Origin: an uncultured Hyphomicrobiales bacterium
Lineage (GTDB): Bacteria; Pseudomonadota; Alphaproteobacteria; Rhizobiales; Beijerinckiaceae
Assembly (NCBI GenBank): GCA_903851305.1
Contig: CAINNX010000023.1
Span: forward strand, 1-46,758
Length of the DNA stretch: 46,758 nucleotides
Direction of reading: 5' to 3'
This document shows, piece after piece, positions 37,181 through 45,546 of the stretch. The translations under genes and the position numbers were made by a program. The number at the start of each line of letters is the position of its first letter. The first letter of the stretch is position 1. The notes under the pieces are model-generated. The model had not been told where the DNA came from. It saw only the letters and a list, made by a program, of their open reading frames with translations, and did no database searches.

Positions 37181-37450
37181 TTATTCAGCTGCCTGCGCTT
37201 GTGGCAGGACTTCTACGTAAGCTCGGCCATTCGCCTTTTTCAGGAAATGGACCTTGCCTTCGACAAGGGCGAAAAGTGTGTGATCGACGCCCATGCCGAC
37301 ATTCTTGCCGGGGTGCCATTTGGTGCCGCGCTGACGCACGATGATGTTGCCGCCGATGACAGCCTCACCACCGAACTTCTTCACGCCAAGACGACGACCG
37401 TCTGAGTCGCGGCCGTTGCGGGATGAGCCGCCTGCCTTTTTGTGAGCCAT
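37181..37450 (-). CDS. rpmA: 50S ribosomal protein L27
   Basis: 89 aa starting [21 protein letters not shown], the bL27 signature, with the N-terminal tail reaching toward the peptidyl transferase centre. ATG at 37450 is preceded by GGAGCAGGA. 109 bp separate it from rplU. Part of that spacer (CCCTTT...AAAGGG) can fold into a small hairpin. Confidence 0.97.
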   Translation of the reverse strand: MAHKKAGGSSRNGRDSDGRRLGVKKFGGEAVIGGNIIVRQRGTKWHPGKNVGMGVDHTLFALVEGKVHFLKKANGRAYVEVLPQAQAAE

Positions 37451-37559
37451 AGTCCTGCTCCGAACCTTACAAGCCGACGGATTGTTCCGTGGCTTTGAGT
37501 GAAACGTGTCTGGACCCTTTATATCTCAAAAGGGCCCGTTTTGAAACCGGTCCGCGCGA

Positions 37560-37874
37560 TTAGTTCGCGGCGATTCCGGTGATGCGCACGATCGTCAGGT
37601 CCTGACGGTGACCGCGCTTGCGCTTTGAATTCTTACGACGGCGCTTCTTGAACGCGATGACCTTGGGGCCACGGTTCTGCGCGACGATTTCGGCGCTGAC
37701 CTTGGCGCCCGCAACGGTGGGGGTGCCAACGTTCATCTTGTCGCCATCGACGAGCATGAGAACTTCGTCAAACGTCACCTTGTCGCCGGCTTCACCAGCG
37801 AGTGTCATGACGGTAATTTTGTCTTCGGCGGCAACCTTATACTGCTTGCCGCCGGTTTTGATGACTGCGAACAT
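37560..37874 (-). CDS. rplU: 50S ribosomal protein L21
   Basis: 104 aa from ATG 37874, with GAGGAT upstream. It starts [13 protein letters not shown] and ends [19 protein letters not shown], both typical of bL21. The frame is open upstream to 38012, but that is leader sequence with a promoter and hairpin. First gene of the long minus-strand run. Confidence 0.97.
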   Translation of the reverse strand: MFAVIKTGGKQYKVAAEDKITVMTLAGEAGDKVTFDEVLMLVDGDKMNVGTPTVAGAKVSAEIVAQNRGPKVIAFKKRRRKNSKRKRGHRQDLTIVRITGIAAN

Positions 37875-38012
37875 CGTTTTATCCTCGTGTTCAACTCCGG
37901 CTCTGCCCACGGGTTGACCCGCGTGGCGGCCGGCTTCTTTGCAGATTTGCAAACCAGCGAATGTCGCTCCGAGCCGCCGCCCCGCCCGGAAAACCCGAGA
38001 CCAAAAGGCCAA

Positions 38013-38039
38013 CGAAAAACGCGGCCTTGAAAAGACCGC
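38013..38039 (-). promoter_or_regulatory. terminator-shaped hairpin in the rplU leader
   Basis: On the minus strand, GCGGTCTT (38039-38032), loop TTC, AAGGCCGC (38028-38021; one G-U pair), then GTTTTTCG. It has the form of an intrinsic terminator but lies only about 10-30 nt after the predicted transcription start and 140 nt before rplU. That location suggests attenuation of the L21 operon. No regulator binding site was identified. Confidence 0.65.
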
Positions 38040-38056
38040 GCGCCGAAGCTGGGGGT

Positions 38057-38086
38057 TCTATAGGGGGACGGGCGGGGGGGAGTCAA
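38057..38086 (-). promoter_or_regulatory. rplU operon promoter
   Basis: Minus strand: -35 TTGACT (38081-38086), 18-bp C-rich spacer, -10 TATAGA (38057-38062). It is the only good promoter match upstream of rplU and places the start near 38050, giving a leader of about 175 nt. Confidence 0.75.
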
Positions 38087-38167
38087 ACGCAAAAGAGGCG
38101 GTGAAGCCAGTTTCTGCCCATTTTGGGCACCTGTGACATCCCCCGACCTGGACGCAGACAACCACTC

Positions 38168-38250
38168 CCGTCATTGCGAACCGACGACGAAGCAATCCAG
38201 TAAACCCCGCATGAGGCCCCTGGATTGCTTCGCTGCGCTCGCAATGACGG
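38168..38250. repeat. REP-like palindromic repeat, copy 1
   Basis: The outer arms CGTCATTGCGA and TCGCAATGACG flank inner arms GAAGCAATCCAG and CTGGATTGCTTCG, with about 20 variable bases in the centre. It is a full-length copy of the palindromic family seen again at 39.4, 42.1, 43.0 and 46.3 kb. It lies between rplU and the ornithine cyclodeaminase-family gene. Confidence 0.85.
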
Positions 38251-38300
38251 GTCGCCAAGCCTATGATCCGTTAAAAATCACCCTAGGGAGACTCTCGTCC

Positions 38301-39407
38301 ATGACACTCATCATCAACAATGACGCCGTGCATCAGGTTCTCACCATGCGCGACACGATTGAGGCACTGGAGACCTCCTACCTCAATCTGGCCAAGGGCG
38401 AGGCTGTGTGCCGTCCGCGCATCGACATTCGCATCCCCACCTCCGACCCCAAGAAGAATTATCAATGGGGCACGATGGAAGGCGGCTCGACGGGCGGCTA
38501 TTTCGCCATCCGCATGAAATCCGACATCATCTATGAGCAGGAATATAATGGCGCGATCACGCAGGAAAAATACTGCATGAAGCCCGGCCTGTTCTGCGGG
38601 CTGATCCTGCTCACCTCGATTGAAAATGCCGAGCCGCTGGCGCTGATCAATGACGGCCATCTGCAACATATGCGGGTGGGCGGTGATGGTGGCATTGGTG
38701 TGAAATATATGGCGCGCAAAGATGCCGAAGTGGTTGGCATTCTGGGGTCGGGCGGCATGGCCCGCACGCATATGCAAAGCTTCACCGCCGTGCGCAAGAT
38801 CAAGAAAGTGCAAGTCTTCAGCCCGACCAAAGCCAATCGCGAGGCTTTTGCTGACGAGATTCGCGCGACCTATGGCATTGAAGTGAAAGTCTGCGATGCG
38901 CCCGAGCAAATCTATCGCGGCGCTGACATTACCGCTGGCCTCACCGATTCCGCTGTGCCCGTGCTCAATGGCGATTTGCTCGAACCCGGCACGCATATTG
39001 TCAATATTGGCGGCAGCGGCATTCCAGACAAAAAGTCACTGGATCGTGTTGACGTCTATCTACGCTTTGGCGATGCGCCCGCGCCGCGTGGTCGCCCAGA
39101 GCTCGCACTGGATGATGAATATCTGGCATGGGAAGCGCGCCCCGATGCGTTCAAATTTGGCGATGGCCGCAAGGGCAAAAAAGCCCATGGTGTGACAATC
39201 CCTGAAAAGCGCATCACGCTCGCTGATCTTGTTTCAGGCAAAGCCAAGGGGCGCACATCTGACAGCCAGATCACTTATTCGGAGCGCGGCAATCTGCAAG
39301 GCGCGCAATTCTATGCCGTGGCTGGTCGCGTCTATGAATTGGCGAAGGCCGCCAAACTTGGCCATGAAATCCCGACCGAATGGTTCTTGCAGGACATTCG
39401 CAATTGA
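38301..39407 (+). CDS. ornithine cyclodeaminase / mu-crystallin family protein
   Basis: A 368-aa NAD(P)-dependent enzyme of the OCD/mu-crystallin family, which includes ornithine cyclodeaminase, alanine dehydrogenase and ketimine reductases. The Rossmann motif VVGILGSGGMARTHMQSF lies at about 144-161, with a THIVNIGG strand later. ATG at 38301 follows GGGAG at a rather long 11 nt. The in-frame region back to 38133 runs through a REP-like repeat and is not coding. The chemistry (amino acid cyclisation versus imine reduction) cannot be decided. Confidence 0.85.
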   Translation: MTLIINNDAVHQVLTMRDTIEALETSYLNLAKGEAVCRPRIDIRIPTSDPKKNYQWGTMEGGSTGGYFAIRMKSDIIYEQEYNGAITQEKYCMKPGLFCGLILLTSIENAEPLALINDGHLQHMRVGGDGGIGVKYMARKDAEVVGILGSGGMARTHMQSFTAVRKIKKVQVFSPTKANREAFADEIRATYGIEVKVCDAPEQIYRGADITAGLTDSAVPVLNGDLLEPGTHIVNIGGSGIPDKKSLDRVDVYLRFGDAPAPRGRPELALDDEYLAWEARPDAFKFGDGRKGKKAHGVTIPEKRITLADLVSGKAKGRTSDSQITYSERGNLQGAQFYAVAGRVYELAKAAKLGHEIPTEWFLQDIRN

Positions 39408-39421
39408 TAAAGGTACACGCG

Positions 39422-39505
39422 CCATCATTGCGAGCTGCAGGCGAAGCAATCCAGGGGGTAACACGGGCGGCGTCTGGATTGCTTCGCTCCGCTCGCAATG
39501 ACGGG
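39422..39505. repeat. REP-like palindromic repeat, copy 2
   Basis: A full-length copy: CATCATTGCGAGC, GCGAAGCAATCCAG, about 20 variable bases, CTGGATTGCTTCGC, GCTCGCAATGACGGG. It fills the whole 106-bp gap between the cyclodeaminase-family gene and ynfA. Confidence 0.85.
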
Positions 39506-39513
39506 TGCACTGA

Positions 39514-39837
39514 ATGACGTGGCTGACTTACATTGCCGCTGCCTTTTTCGAGATTGCGGGTTGCTTTGCCTTCTGGTCGTGGTGGCGCAATGACAAGCCC
39601 GCGCTCTGGCTTGTGCCAGGCGTGGCTTCGCTCATTCTTTTTGCATGGGCTTTGACGCGCATCGACACCGATGCGGCGGGGCGCGCTTTTGCAGCCTATG
39701 GCGGCATTTATATAGCCGCCTCCCTCATCTGGCTGTGGCTCGTGGAAGATGTGCGCCCGGACACATTTGATCTGATCGGCGGCGCGCTCTGCATTTTGGG
39801 GGCGATGGTGATCATTTTGGCGCCGCGAACTGCCTGA
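39514..39837 (+). CDS. ynfA: UPF0060 family membrane protein YnfA
   Basis: A 107-aa protein with four helices and the family signatures [13 protein letters not shown] and [22 protein letters not shown]0060 proteins resemble small multidrug resistance transporters. E. coli YnfA has been tied to efflux, though this protein's function is not proven. ATG at 39514 lies just after repeat copy 2 and has no good ribosome site. Confidence 0.92.
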   Translation: MTWLTYIAAAFFEIAGCFAFWSWWRNDKPALWLVPGVASLILFAWALTRIDTDAAGRAFAAYGGIYIAASLIWLWLVEDVRPDTFDLIGGALCILGAMVIILAPRTA

Positions 39838-39883
39838 GCGCTCACCTTGCTAGTGCCACCCCGGCAATGGTAACCCTGCCCGC

Positions 39884-40876
39884 ATGTTCAAAAAGCTCTA
39901 CCACTGGACACTCGCCCTCGCCGAAAGCCCGCGCGCAACCACTGCGCTGGGCATTGTGTCCTTTGCTGAAAGCTCCTTCTTTCCCATTCCACCTGATGTC
40001 ATTTTGCTGCCCATGGCGCTGGCCAAACCGCAGCGCGCGCTGTTCTATGCTTTGATCTGCACGGTGACGTCAGTGACTGGTGGCATGCTCGGCTATGCTA
40101 TCGGTGCCTTTCTCTGGGACCCGTGGGTGCAGAATATTTTCGTGAGCCTGGGCTGGGGTGGCCATGTGACCACGATCAAAGCCGCTTACGCACAATGGGG
40201 CTGGGCCTTCATTCTGATCAAGGGGCTGACGCCGATCCCCTACAAGATCGTCACCATTCTGTCGGGCGCGCTGGATTATAATTTCGCGCTCTTCGTCATT
40301 CTGTCGATCATCACCCGTGGCGCACGCTTTTTTCTGCTCGCCGGATTGCTCAACAAATTTGCTGGCCCCATTAAAAATTATATCGAAGATTTTGCGATGA
40401 CGATGGCGCGCGCGACCACACTCATTGCCTGTGTGGCTTTCGCTACCATTGCTGGCGCATGGATTTTTGAGAGCGTCGGCTATCTGCCCTGTGAGCTCTG
40501 CCTGAAACAGCGCATCGCTTATTATGTCGGCGTGCCGCTGGCCGTGGCGACAATGTTCGTCTCGGCACGAAAGCCATCGACCGCGCGTCTCTTGCTCTGG
40601 GCAGCTGCATTGCTGTGGTTGGGCAGTGCGCTGTTTGGCGTTTACCACGCAGGCGTGGAATGGGGCTATTGGCCCGGCCCGACCGCGTGCACAGGTGCTG
40701 GCACAACTGCTGGCAGCATGGATGATTTCATGAAGCAATTGCAGACAACGCAAGTCGTGCAATGCGACAAAGTCGCAATCCGCATTTTCGGACTGTCGCT
40801 GGCTGGCTGGAATGCCGTGATCTCGGCCGGTCTATCCATGCTCGCCATCATCGGCGCCCGCGCGAAAAAGCTTTAA
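39884..40876 (+). CDS. fused YqaA/DedA-type membrane domain and DsbB
   Basis: A 330-aa single frame. Residues 1-168 are a YqaA-type VTT/SNARE-associated membrane domain ([53 protein letters not shown]). Residues 172-330 are a DsbB-type quinone-linked thiol oxidase: C203-x2-C206 with R210 (CELCLKQR), a periplasmic pair C269 and C294, then WNAVIS. In other Rhizobiales, as I recall, these are two neighbouring genes. The normal last helix of YqaA seems to be replaced by the first DsbB helix. An internal ATG (residue 172, 40397) could give a separate DsbB, but its ribosome site is weak. No stop or shift separates the halves. Confidence 0.82.
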   Translation: MFKKLYHWTLALAESPRATTALGIVSFAESSFFPIPPDVILLPMALAKPQRALFYALICTVTSVTGGMLGYAIGAFLWDPWVQNIFVSLGWGGHVTTIKAAYAQWGWAFILIKGLTPIPYKIVTILSGALDYNFALFVILSIITRGARFFLLAGLLNKFAGPIKNYIEDFAMTMARATTLIACVAFATIAGAWIFESVGYLPCELCLKQRIAYYVGVPLAVATMFVSARKPSTARLLLWAAALLWLGSALFGVYHAGVEWGYWPGPTACTGAGTTAGSMDDFMKQLQTTQVVQCDKVAIRIFGLSLAGWNAVISAGLSMLAIIGARAKKL

Positions 40877-42060
40877 GCCTCGTCGTCGAGCGCCAAGCGC
40901 GCACGGGCGCGCAATTTCTCCGTCTCGGACTTCAACTGGCCGCAAGCTGCCAGAATATCGCGGCCGCGCGGCGTGCGCACCGGGCTGGCATAGCCTGCGT
41001 TGAAAACAATATCGGAGAAAGTCTCGATCGTCTCCCAATCGGAACATTCATATTGCGTGCCGGGCCAGGGATTGAACGGGATCAGATTGATCTTGGCCGG
41101 AATGCCTTTCAGCATCCGCACCAATTCGCGCGCTTCCTTGGGTGAATCATTCACGCCCTTCAGCATCACATATTCAAAGGTGATGCGACGAGAATTGGCT
41201 GCACCCGGATAATTGCGACAGGCATCCAACAAATCTTTGAGCGGATACTTCTTATTCAGCGGCACAAGCTTGTTGCGCAGCTCGTCATTGGTGGCATGCA
41301 GCGAAATCGCCAGCATCGTTCCGGAGGCTTCGCCCAAAGGCGCGATTTGCGGCACAACGCCAGATGTCGAGACTGTGATGCGGCGCTTGGACAGCGACAG
41401 GCCTTCGCCATCAGTCAACACGCCAATCGCGTCATTCACCTCATCAAAATTATAAAGCGGCTCGCCCATGCCCATGAAGACAATGTTGGAGACCGGGCGC
41501 ACGCCTTCGCCTGATGGAATGAGACCATCATCATCCGGGCGCGTGCGATCCGGGAAATCGCCGAGCATATCGCGCGCGACAATGAGCTGCTGCACAATCT
41601 CTTGCGCGGTGAGATTGCGCACGAGCTTTTGTGTGCCGGTGTGGCAAAAGGTGCAGGTCAGCGTGCAGCCGACCTGACTTGAAATGCACAAAGTGCCGCG
41701 ATCACTTTCGGGAATATAGACACATTCGATTTCGGCGCCCTTGTCCTTGGCATCGACGGGCGGCATGCGGATCAGCCATTTGCGCGTGCCATCCTGCGAC
41801 AATTGCGCGGCGACAACCCGCGGGCGATCCAGCGTGTAATGCTCGGCCAGTTTGGCGCGCAACACTTTCGAGACATTGAGCATGGCATCGAACGAGGTCG
41901 AGCCTTGGAAATAAATCCAGTGCCAGAGCTGGCCAACACGCATGCGTTGCTCGCGCTCGGGCACGCCAATCGCACCCAGCGCCTGCGCCAATTGCGCACG
42001 CGTTTTGCCCACAAGCGAGGGGCAGGCATGGGGATCAAAAATGGCTGGGCTCTCGTTCAT
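40873..42060 (-). CDS. rlmN: dual-specificity RNA methyltransferase RlmN
   Basis: A radical SAM enzyme methylating C2 of A2503 in 23S rRNA and A37 of some tRNAs. 395 aa with the iron-sulfur motif C132-x3-C136-x2-C139 (CTLTCTFC). The methyl-carrying cysteine is C373 (AACGQLKSE) and C125 lies upstream. [10 protein letters not shown] is the SAM-binding GxGEP-like block. It is convergent with the YqaA-DsbB gene, overlapping by 4 bp. ATG at 42060. Confidence 0.96.
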   Translation of the reverse strand: MNESPAIFDPHACPSLVGKTRAQLAQALGAIGVPEREQRMRVGQLWHWIYFQGSTSFDAMLNVSKVLRAKLAEHYTLDRPRVVAAQLSQDGTRKWLIRMPPVDAKDKGAEIECVYIPESDRGTLCISSQVGCTLTCTFCHTGTQKLVRNLTAQEIVQQLIVARDMLGDFPDRTRPDDDGLIPSGEGVRPVSNIVFMGMGEPLYNFDEVNDAIGVLTDGEGLSLSKRRITVSTSGVVPQIAPLGEASGTMLAISLHATNDELRNKLVPLNKKYPLKDLLDACRNYPGAANSRRITFEYVMLKGVNDSPKEARELVRMLKGIPAKINLIPFNPWPGTQYECSDWETIETFSDIVFNAGYASPVRTPRGRDILAACGQLKSETEKLRARARLALDDEA

Positions 42061-42084
42061 GGGCGGGCTTCTAGCAGTTTCTGG

Positions 42085-42115
42085 CCGTCATTGCGAGCCA
42101 AGCGAAGCAATCCAG
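42085..42115. repeat. REP-like repeat, half copy 3
   Basis: CCGTCATTGCGAGCCAAGCGAAGCAATCCAG, the left arm of the palindromic family without its partner. It lies in the short gap between the rlmN start and the end of the NDUFAF5-like gene. Confidence 0.75.
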
Positions 42116-42128
42116 ATGCCCCGACGGG

Positions 42129-43013
42129 CTACACTTTCTTCTCGTCCACCTTCAGCGCATCGGCCAGCCGCGCTTTGGCGGAGCCCGGTGCCAGTGGCTT
42201 TTGCTGGCTTTCATGCGGCGCCCAGCCCGAGACCCAAACGAATTCAAAGGTCGCACGCAGGCGTCCATCGGGATCGGCAAAGCGCGACTGGTAAATCTCT
42301 GCCGCCTTCATCAAGACCGCGCGTCGCAAGGGCCGGCGCTCACGCGCGACAAGCGCATTGGTTGCGCCCATGGCGCGCAGATCGCGCAACAGACCAAAGA
42401 TCGAGGAATAGCGAACAGTGATCGCATCAGCATCGGTCACCGGCAAAGCAAAGCCTGCGCGCTGCAACAGGCCGCCCATGTCACGCAGGTCAGCAAAGGG
42501 CGCCACACGCGGCGATGTGCCACCCATGATGCTCTCTTCAGCCTCGGCAAAAGCCAGACGCAATTCCTGCAAGGATTGCCCGCCAATCAGACAGCCGATG
42601 AACAGACCATCGGGGGCCAACACACGGCGGATCTGAATCAAAGCGCCGGGCAGATCATTCACAAATTGCAAGGCCAGCGCAGAGGTGACGAGATCAAAGG
42701 ACTTTTCGGCAAAGGGCAGGAATTCTTCATCGACCAGCATGCCGGTCCACGGACCCTCGCCTATGGCTGCTGAGACTGGAGCGGCGCGCACGAGTGTTTC
42801 GGGCTTTCGCTGCGCCAGCACTTGCGCGAGGGCGGGCGTGGGCGTGCCCAGATCAAGAATGCGCGGGAATGGCCGCAAGATGGTGGATAGCCGCTGGGTA
42901 AAATCATCCAGCAGATGATCGACCAGAAAGCCCGCGGGCGCTTGCGCATAAGCGCGCGCCAGACGCGTGCGCAGCAAAGCGCGGTCGAAGACGAGATGGG
43001 TGGGCGTGTTCAT
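42129..43013 (-). CDS. NDUFAF5/BioC-like methyltransferase-fold protein
   Basis: A 294-aa class I methyltransferase fold. The family start VFDRALLRTRLARA and the block LVTSALALQFVNDLPGALIQIRRVLAPDGLF match the NDUFAF5-like group, known in mitochondria for complex I arginine hydroxylation. SAM motif I is degenerate: ILDLGTPTPALAQ lacks the GxGxG turn, and the following acidic residue is not evident. SAM use is therefore doubtful. It is divergent from comF, a conserved neighbour. Confidence 0.78.
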   Translation of the reverse strand: MNTPTHLVFDRALLRTRLARAYAQAPAGFLVDHLLDDFTQRLSTILRPFPRILDLGTPTPALAQVLAQRKPETLVRAAPVSAAIGEGPWTGMLVDEEFLPFAEKSFDLVTSALALQFVNDLPGALIQIRRVLAPDGLFIGCLIGGQSLQELRLAFAEAEESIMGGTSPRVAPFADLRDMGGLLQRAGFALPVTDADAITVRYSSIFGLLRDLRAMGATNALVARERRPLRRAVLMKAAEIYQSRFADPDGRLRATFEFVWVSGWAPHESQQKPLAPGSAKARLADALKVDEKKV

Positions 43014-43028
43014 GGGGGGCTTATAACG

Positions 43029-43091
43029 CCCTCACTGCGAGGAGCGCCAGCGTGGCACCCATGGATTGCTTCGCTTCGCTCGCAATGACGG
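43029..43091. repeat. REP-like palindromic repeat, copy 4
   Basis: A well-kept right arm (TGGATTGCTTCGCTTCGCTCGCAATGACGG) and a degenerate left arm (CTCACTGCGAGGAGCG). It sits in the gap between the divergent NDUFAF5-like and comF genes. Confidence 0.75.
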
Positions 43092-43114
43092 CAAAGCTGG
43101 GGTAGCCTCGCCCC

Positions 43115-43837
43115 ATGCGCCTCGTCTCTTTCCTGCTGGATCGCATCTATCCCCCCACCTGCCTTGCCTGCCGGGCGGGTGTTGAGGCGGCGGGCACGCT
43201 TTGCCCGGCCTGCTGGGCCTCCATGCCCTTTATCGAGCGGCCGTTTTGCGAGCGGCTGGGGCTCCCCTTCATGCAAGAGCTAGGGCCCGGCCTCATCTCG
43301 CCTGCGGCTGAGGTGAACCCGCCTGTCTTTGCCCGAGCGCGTGCAGTCGCCCGCTATGAAGGCCCGGCCCGCACCCTGACGAGGCGGCTCAAATATGCCG
43401 ACCGGCTCGATCTTGCGCCCGCCATGGGCCGCTGGATGGCGCGTGCCGGAGCTGAACTGATTTCGGAGACAGACCTCATCCTGCCTGTGCCGCTGCACCG
43501 GGGGCGGCTTTGGCGGCGGCGCTTCAACCAGGCCGCCGTGCTGGCCACCCACGTGGCCACCCATGCGGGCCGCCCCTGCGACATGGGCCTGCTGACGCGC
43601 GTCAAAGCCACCCGCCCGCAGGTTGGCCTGACGCGCGAGGAGCGTGCCGACAATCTGCAGGGCGCTTTTCGCCTGTCGGAGGAGGCCGCCAGCCAGATTG
43701 CGGGGTGCCGCCTGTTGCTGATTGATGATGTGCTGACCACAGGGGCCACATTGAACGCCTGTTCGCGCGCGCTTTTGAAGGCGGGTGCGGTGCGCGTCGA
43801 TGCGCTCACCTTTGCCCGGGTTGTGACCGGGGCGTGA
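43115..43837 (+). CDS. comF: ComF family protein
   Basis: A 240-aa phosphoribosyltransferase-like protein. The N-terminal zinc ribbon is C16-x2-C19...C30-x2-C33. The C-terminal PRTase domain has the PRPP loop LLLIDDVLTTGAT at about 200-212. ComF homologues aid DNA uptake in some species. In most alphaproteobacteria the role is unknown. It is followed by grxC after 49 bp. Confidence 0.93.
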   Translation: MRLVSFLLDRIYPPTCLACRAGVEAAGTLCPACWASMPFIERPFCERLGLPFMQELGPGLISPAAEVNPPVFARARAVARYEGPARTLTRRLKYADRLDLAPAMGRWMARAGAELISETDLILPVPLHRGRLWRRRFNQAAVLATHVATHAGRPCDMGLLTRVKATRPQVGLTREERADNLQGAFRLSEEAASQIAGCRLLLIDDVLTTGATLNACSRALLKAGAVRVDALTFARVVTGA

Positions 43838-43850
43838 CAGGCCATATAAG
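43821..43850 (+). promoter_or_regulatory. possible grxC promoter
   Basis: TTGTGA (43821-43826), 18-bp spacer, TATAAG (43845-43850), within the end of comF and 37 bp before the grxC ATG. It is a moderate match to the sigma-70 consensus. grxC could also be read from the comF transcript. Confidence 0.4.
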
Positions 43851-43886
43851 GAGGCGAAATCCTTCTGGTCTGTCAGGACAAGCCCG

Positions 43887-44144
43887 ATGCAAAGCGTGAC
43901 GATCTATACCAAATCGACCTGCGGCTATTGCGCCCGCGCTAAATCGCTTCTCACATCGAAGAATGTCGCCTTTGAGGAAATCTCCGTCGATGGCGATTAT
44001 GCCAAGCAGGAAGAAATGACCAAGCGCGCAAATGGCGGCTGGACGGTGCCGCAGATTTTCATCGGCACCACCCATGTGGGCGGCTGCGATGATCTGCATG
44101 CGCTGGAGCGCGATGGCAAGCTTGACGCTTTGCTGAAGGGCTGA
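43887..44144 (+). CDS. grxC: glutaredoxin 3
   Basis: 85 aa with the dithiol active site C12-G-Y-C15 and the glutathione-binding motif TVPQIFIG followed by GGCDDL. It reduces mixed disulfides with glutathione in the cytoplasm. It lies directly before the DUF1178 gene (8 bp), a conserved order, but the carbon-nitrogen hydrolase gene often found between them is absent. Confidence 0.96.
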   Translation: MQSVTIYTKSTCGYCARAKSLLTSKNVAFEEISVDGDYAKQEEMTKRANGGWTVPQIFIGTTHVGGCDDLHALERDGKLDALLKG

Positions 44145-44152
44145 CCCCAAGA

Positions 44153-44629
44153 ATGATCAAATATGCGCTGATCTGCGACGCGGATCATGAATTTGAAAGC
44201 TGGTTTCCCGATAGCGCCTCTTATGACAAGCAGGCGAAGCGCGGACTTGTGACCTGTCCTTTTTGCGACAGCGTGAAAGTCTCCAAGGCCATTATGTCCC
44301 CCAATGTCGCGCGCAAAGACAAAGACCGCTTGGCTGTGGCTGCCTCTGACGAAACACCGGCCCAGCCCGCAGCACCAGCGCAAAACATTGCACTGCTGGA
44401 CGAACAACAACAGCAATTGCGCGGCATGATCCGCGAGCTGCATGAGAAGATTGTCGCCAGCACCGATGATGTGGGCGAGAATTTCCCCGAGGAAGCGCGC
44501 AAGATGCATGATGGAGAGACGCCAGCGCGTTCCATTCGCGGCAAAGCCAGTTTTGAAGAAGCACGCGAATTGCTGGAAGACGGCATTCCCGTTCTGCCCA
44601 TTCCCGATCTGCCGGAAGAACGCAATTGA
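44153..44629 (+). CDS. DUF1178 family protein
   Basis: A 158-aa protein of unknown function. The N-terminus IKYALICDADHEFESWFPDSASYDKQ, with CPFC at 35-38, forms the family's metal-binding-like head. The C-terminus GKASFEEARELLEDGIPVLPIPDLP is its second conserved block. Encoded 8 bp after grxC. Its stop overlaps the TTG start of the next gene. It is a widespread alphaproteobacterial neighbour of grxC, suggesting a redox-linked role that is unproven. Confidence 0.93.
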   Translation: MIKYALICDADHEFESWFPDSASYDKQAKRGLVTCPFCDSVKVSKAIMSPNVARKDKDRLAVAASDETPAQPAAPAQNIALLDEQQQQLRGMIRELHEKIVASTDDVGENFPEEARKMHDGETPARSIRGKASFEEARELLEDGIPVLPIPDLPEERN

Positions 44630-45546
44630 TCGAACATGATTCTGAAAATGTTTTCGGCACGCCCCCGCTCGAGCTGGCAGGCGACACCTCGCGCCTGACG
44701 CAATATTCGCCGCTCACCCCCGGTGCCGCGCAGCTGGAAGATGTCGCGCCCCACACGCTGGGCTCGCTCATCATGCTCGCCCCGCCCGGCACGATTGAGC
44801 GCCGCTATGCGCTGGCGCTGGCCTTGCGCGCACTGAAAGCTGATGGCCTACTCACTGTGCTGGCGCTCAAAGACAAGGGCGGCACGCGGCTGTCTGGCGA
44901 TCTTGAGGCACTGGGCTGCACGTTCCATGAAAGTTCCAAGCGCCATCACCGCATTTGCATGACGCGCGGGCCGGGTGACGCGCAAAAAATCGCCGACGCG
45001 ATTGCCGATGGCGCGCCGCGCTTTGAAGAGGAGCTTGGCCTGTGGACGCAGCCCGGCGTGTTCAGCTGGAACCGCATTGATCCGGGCAGCGCCATGCTCA
45101 TGAACCATCTGCCCGATTTTTCCGGCCGTGGCGCTGATCTGGGGAGCGGCCTTGGCGTGCTGGCGCATGGCGTGCTCGCGAGCCCGAAAGTCACCAGCCT
45201 CACCTTGATCGAGCTGGATGGCCGCGCCATGGCTTGCGCCAAGCGCAATGTCACCGATGCGCGTGTGCAGTTTCTGCAAGCCGATGCGCGCAAGCTGAAT
45301 GCGCCCGATCTGAAAGCGCTCGACTTCATCGTCATGAACCCGCCCTTTCATGATGGCGGCGCGGAAGACAAGTCGCTCGGTCAGGCTTTCATCAAAACCG
45401 CTGCAGGCCTGCTCAAAAAAGGCGGGCGGCTTTATTGTGTTGCCAATCGCCACCTGCCCTATGAAAGCGTGCTGAAAGACAATTTCCGCCGCGTGACCAT
45501 GGTGGCGGAAGAAGCCGGTTTCAAAATCTATGAGGCCATGGCGTGA
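44626..45546 (+). CDS. class I methyltransferase, RsmC-like
   Basis: A 306-aa protein with two methyltransferase-like halves as in RsmC/RlmG. The N-terminal half lacks motifs. The C-terminal half has ADLGSGLGVLA (170-180) and the N-directed NPPF motif at 238-241. It probably methylates a guanine in rRNA. It starts with TTG overlapping the DUF1178 TGA (TTGA), with GGAAGAA at 7 nt; no in-frame ATG is available. The target base is not known. Confidence 0.82.
   Translation: MIEHDSENVFGTPPLELAGDTSRLTQYSPLTPGAAQLEDVAPHTLGSLIMLAPPGTIERRYALALALRALKADGLLTVLALKDKGGTRLSGDLEALGCTFHESSKRHHRICMTRGPGDAQKIADAIADGAPRFEEELGLWTQPGVFSWNRIDPGSAMLMNHLPDFSGRGADLGSGLGVLAHGVLASPKVTSLTLIELDGRAMACAKRNVTDARVQFLQADARKLNAPDLKALDFIVMNPPFHDGGAEDKSLGQAFIKTAAGLLKKGGRLYCVANRHLPYESVLKDNFRRVTMVAEEAGFKIYEAMA

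Noticed and set aside
38168-38250. Repeat copy 1 as an extension of the cyclodeaminase-family gene
   Set aside because: The frame is open across it back to 38133, but the translated sequence is just the repeat and lacks conserved residues. Family homology begins at ATG 38301.
40070-40762. 230-codon minus-strand frame inside the YqaA-DsbB ORF
   Set aside because: It is a shadow of a membrane-protein gene with conserved catalytic residues on the plus strand.
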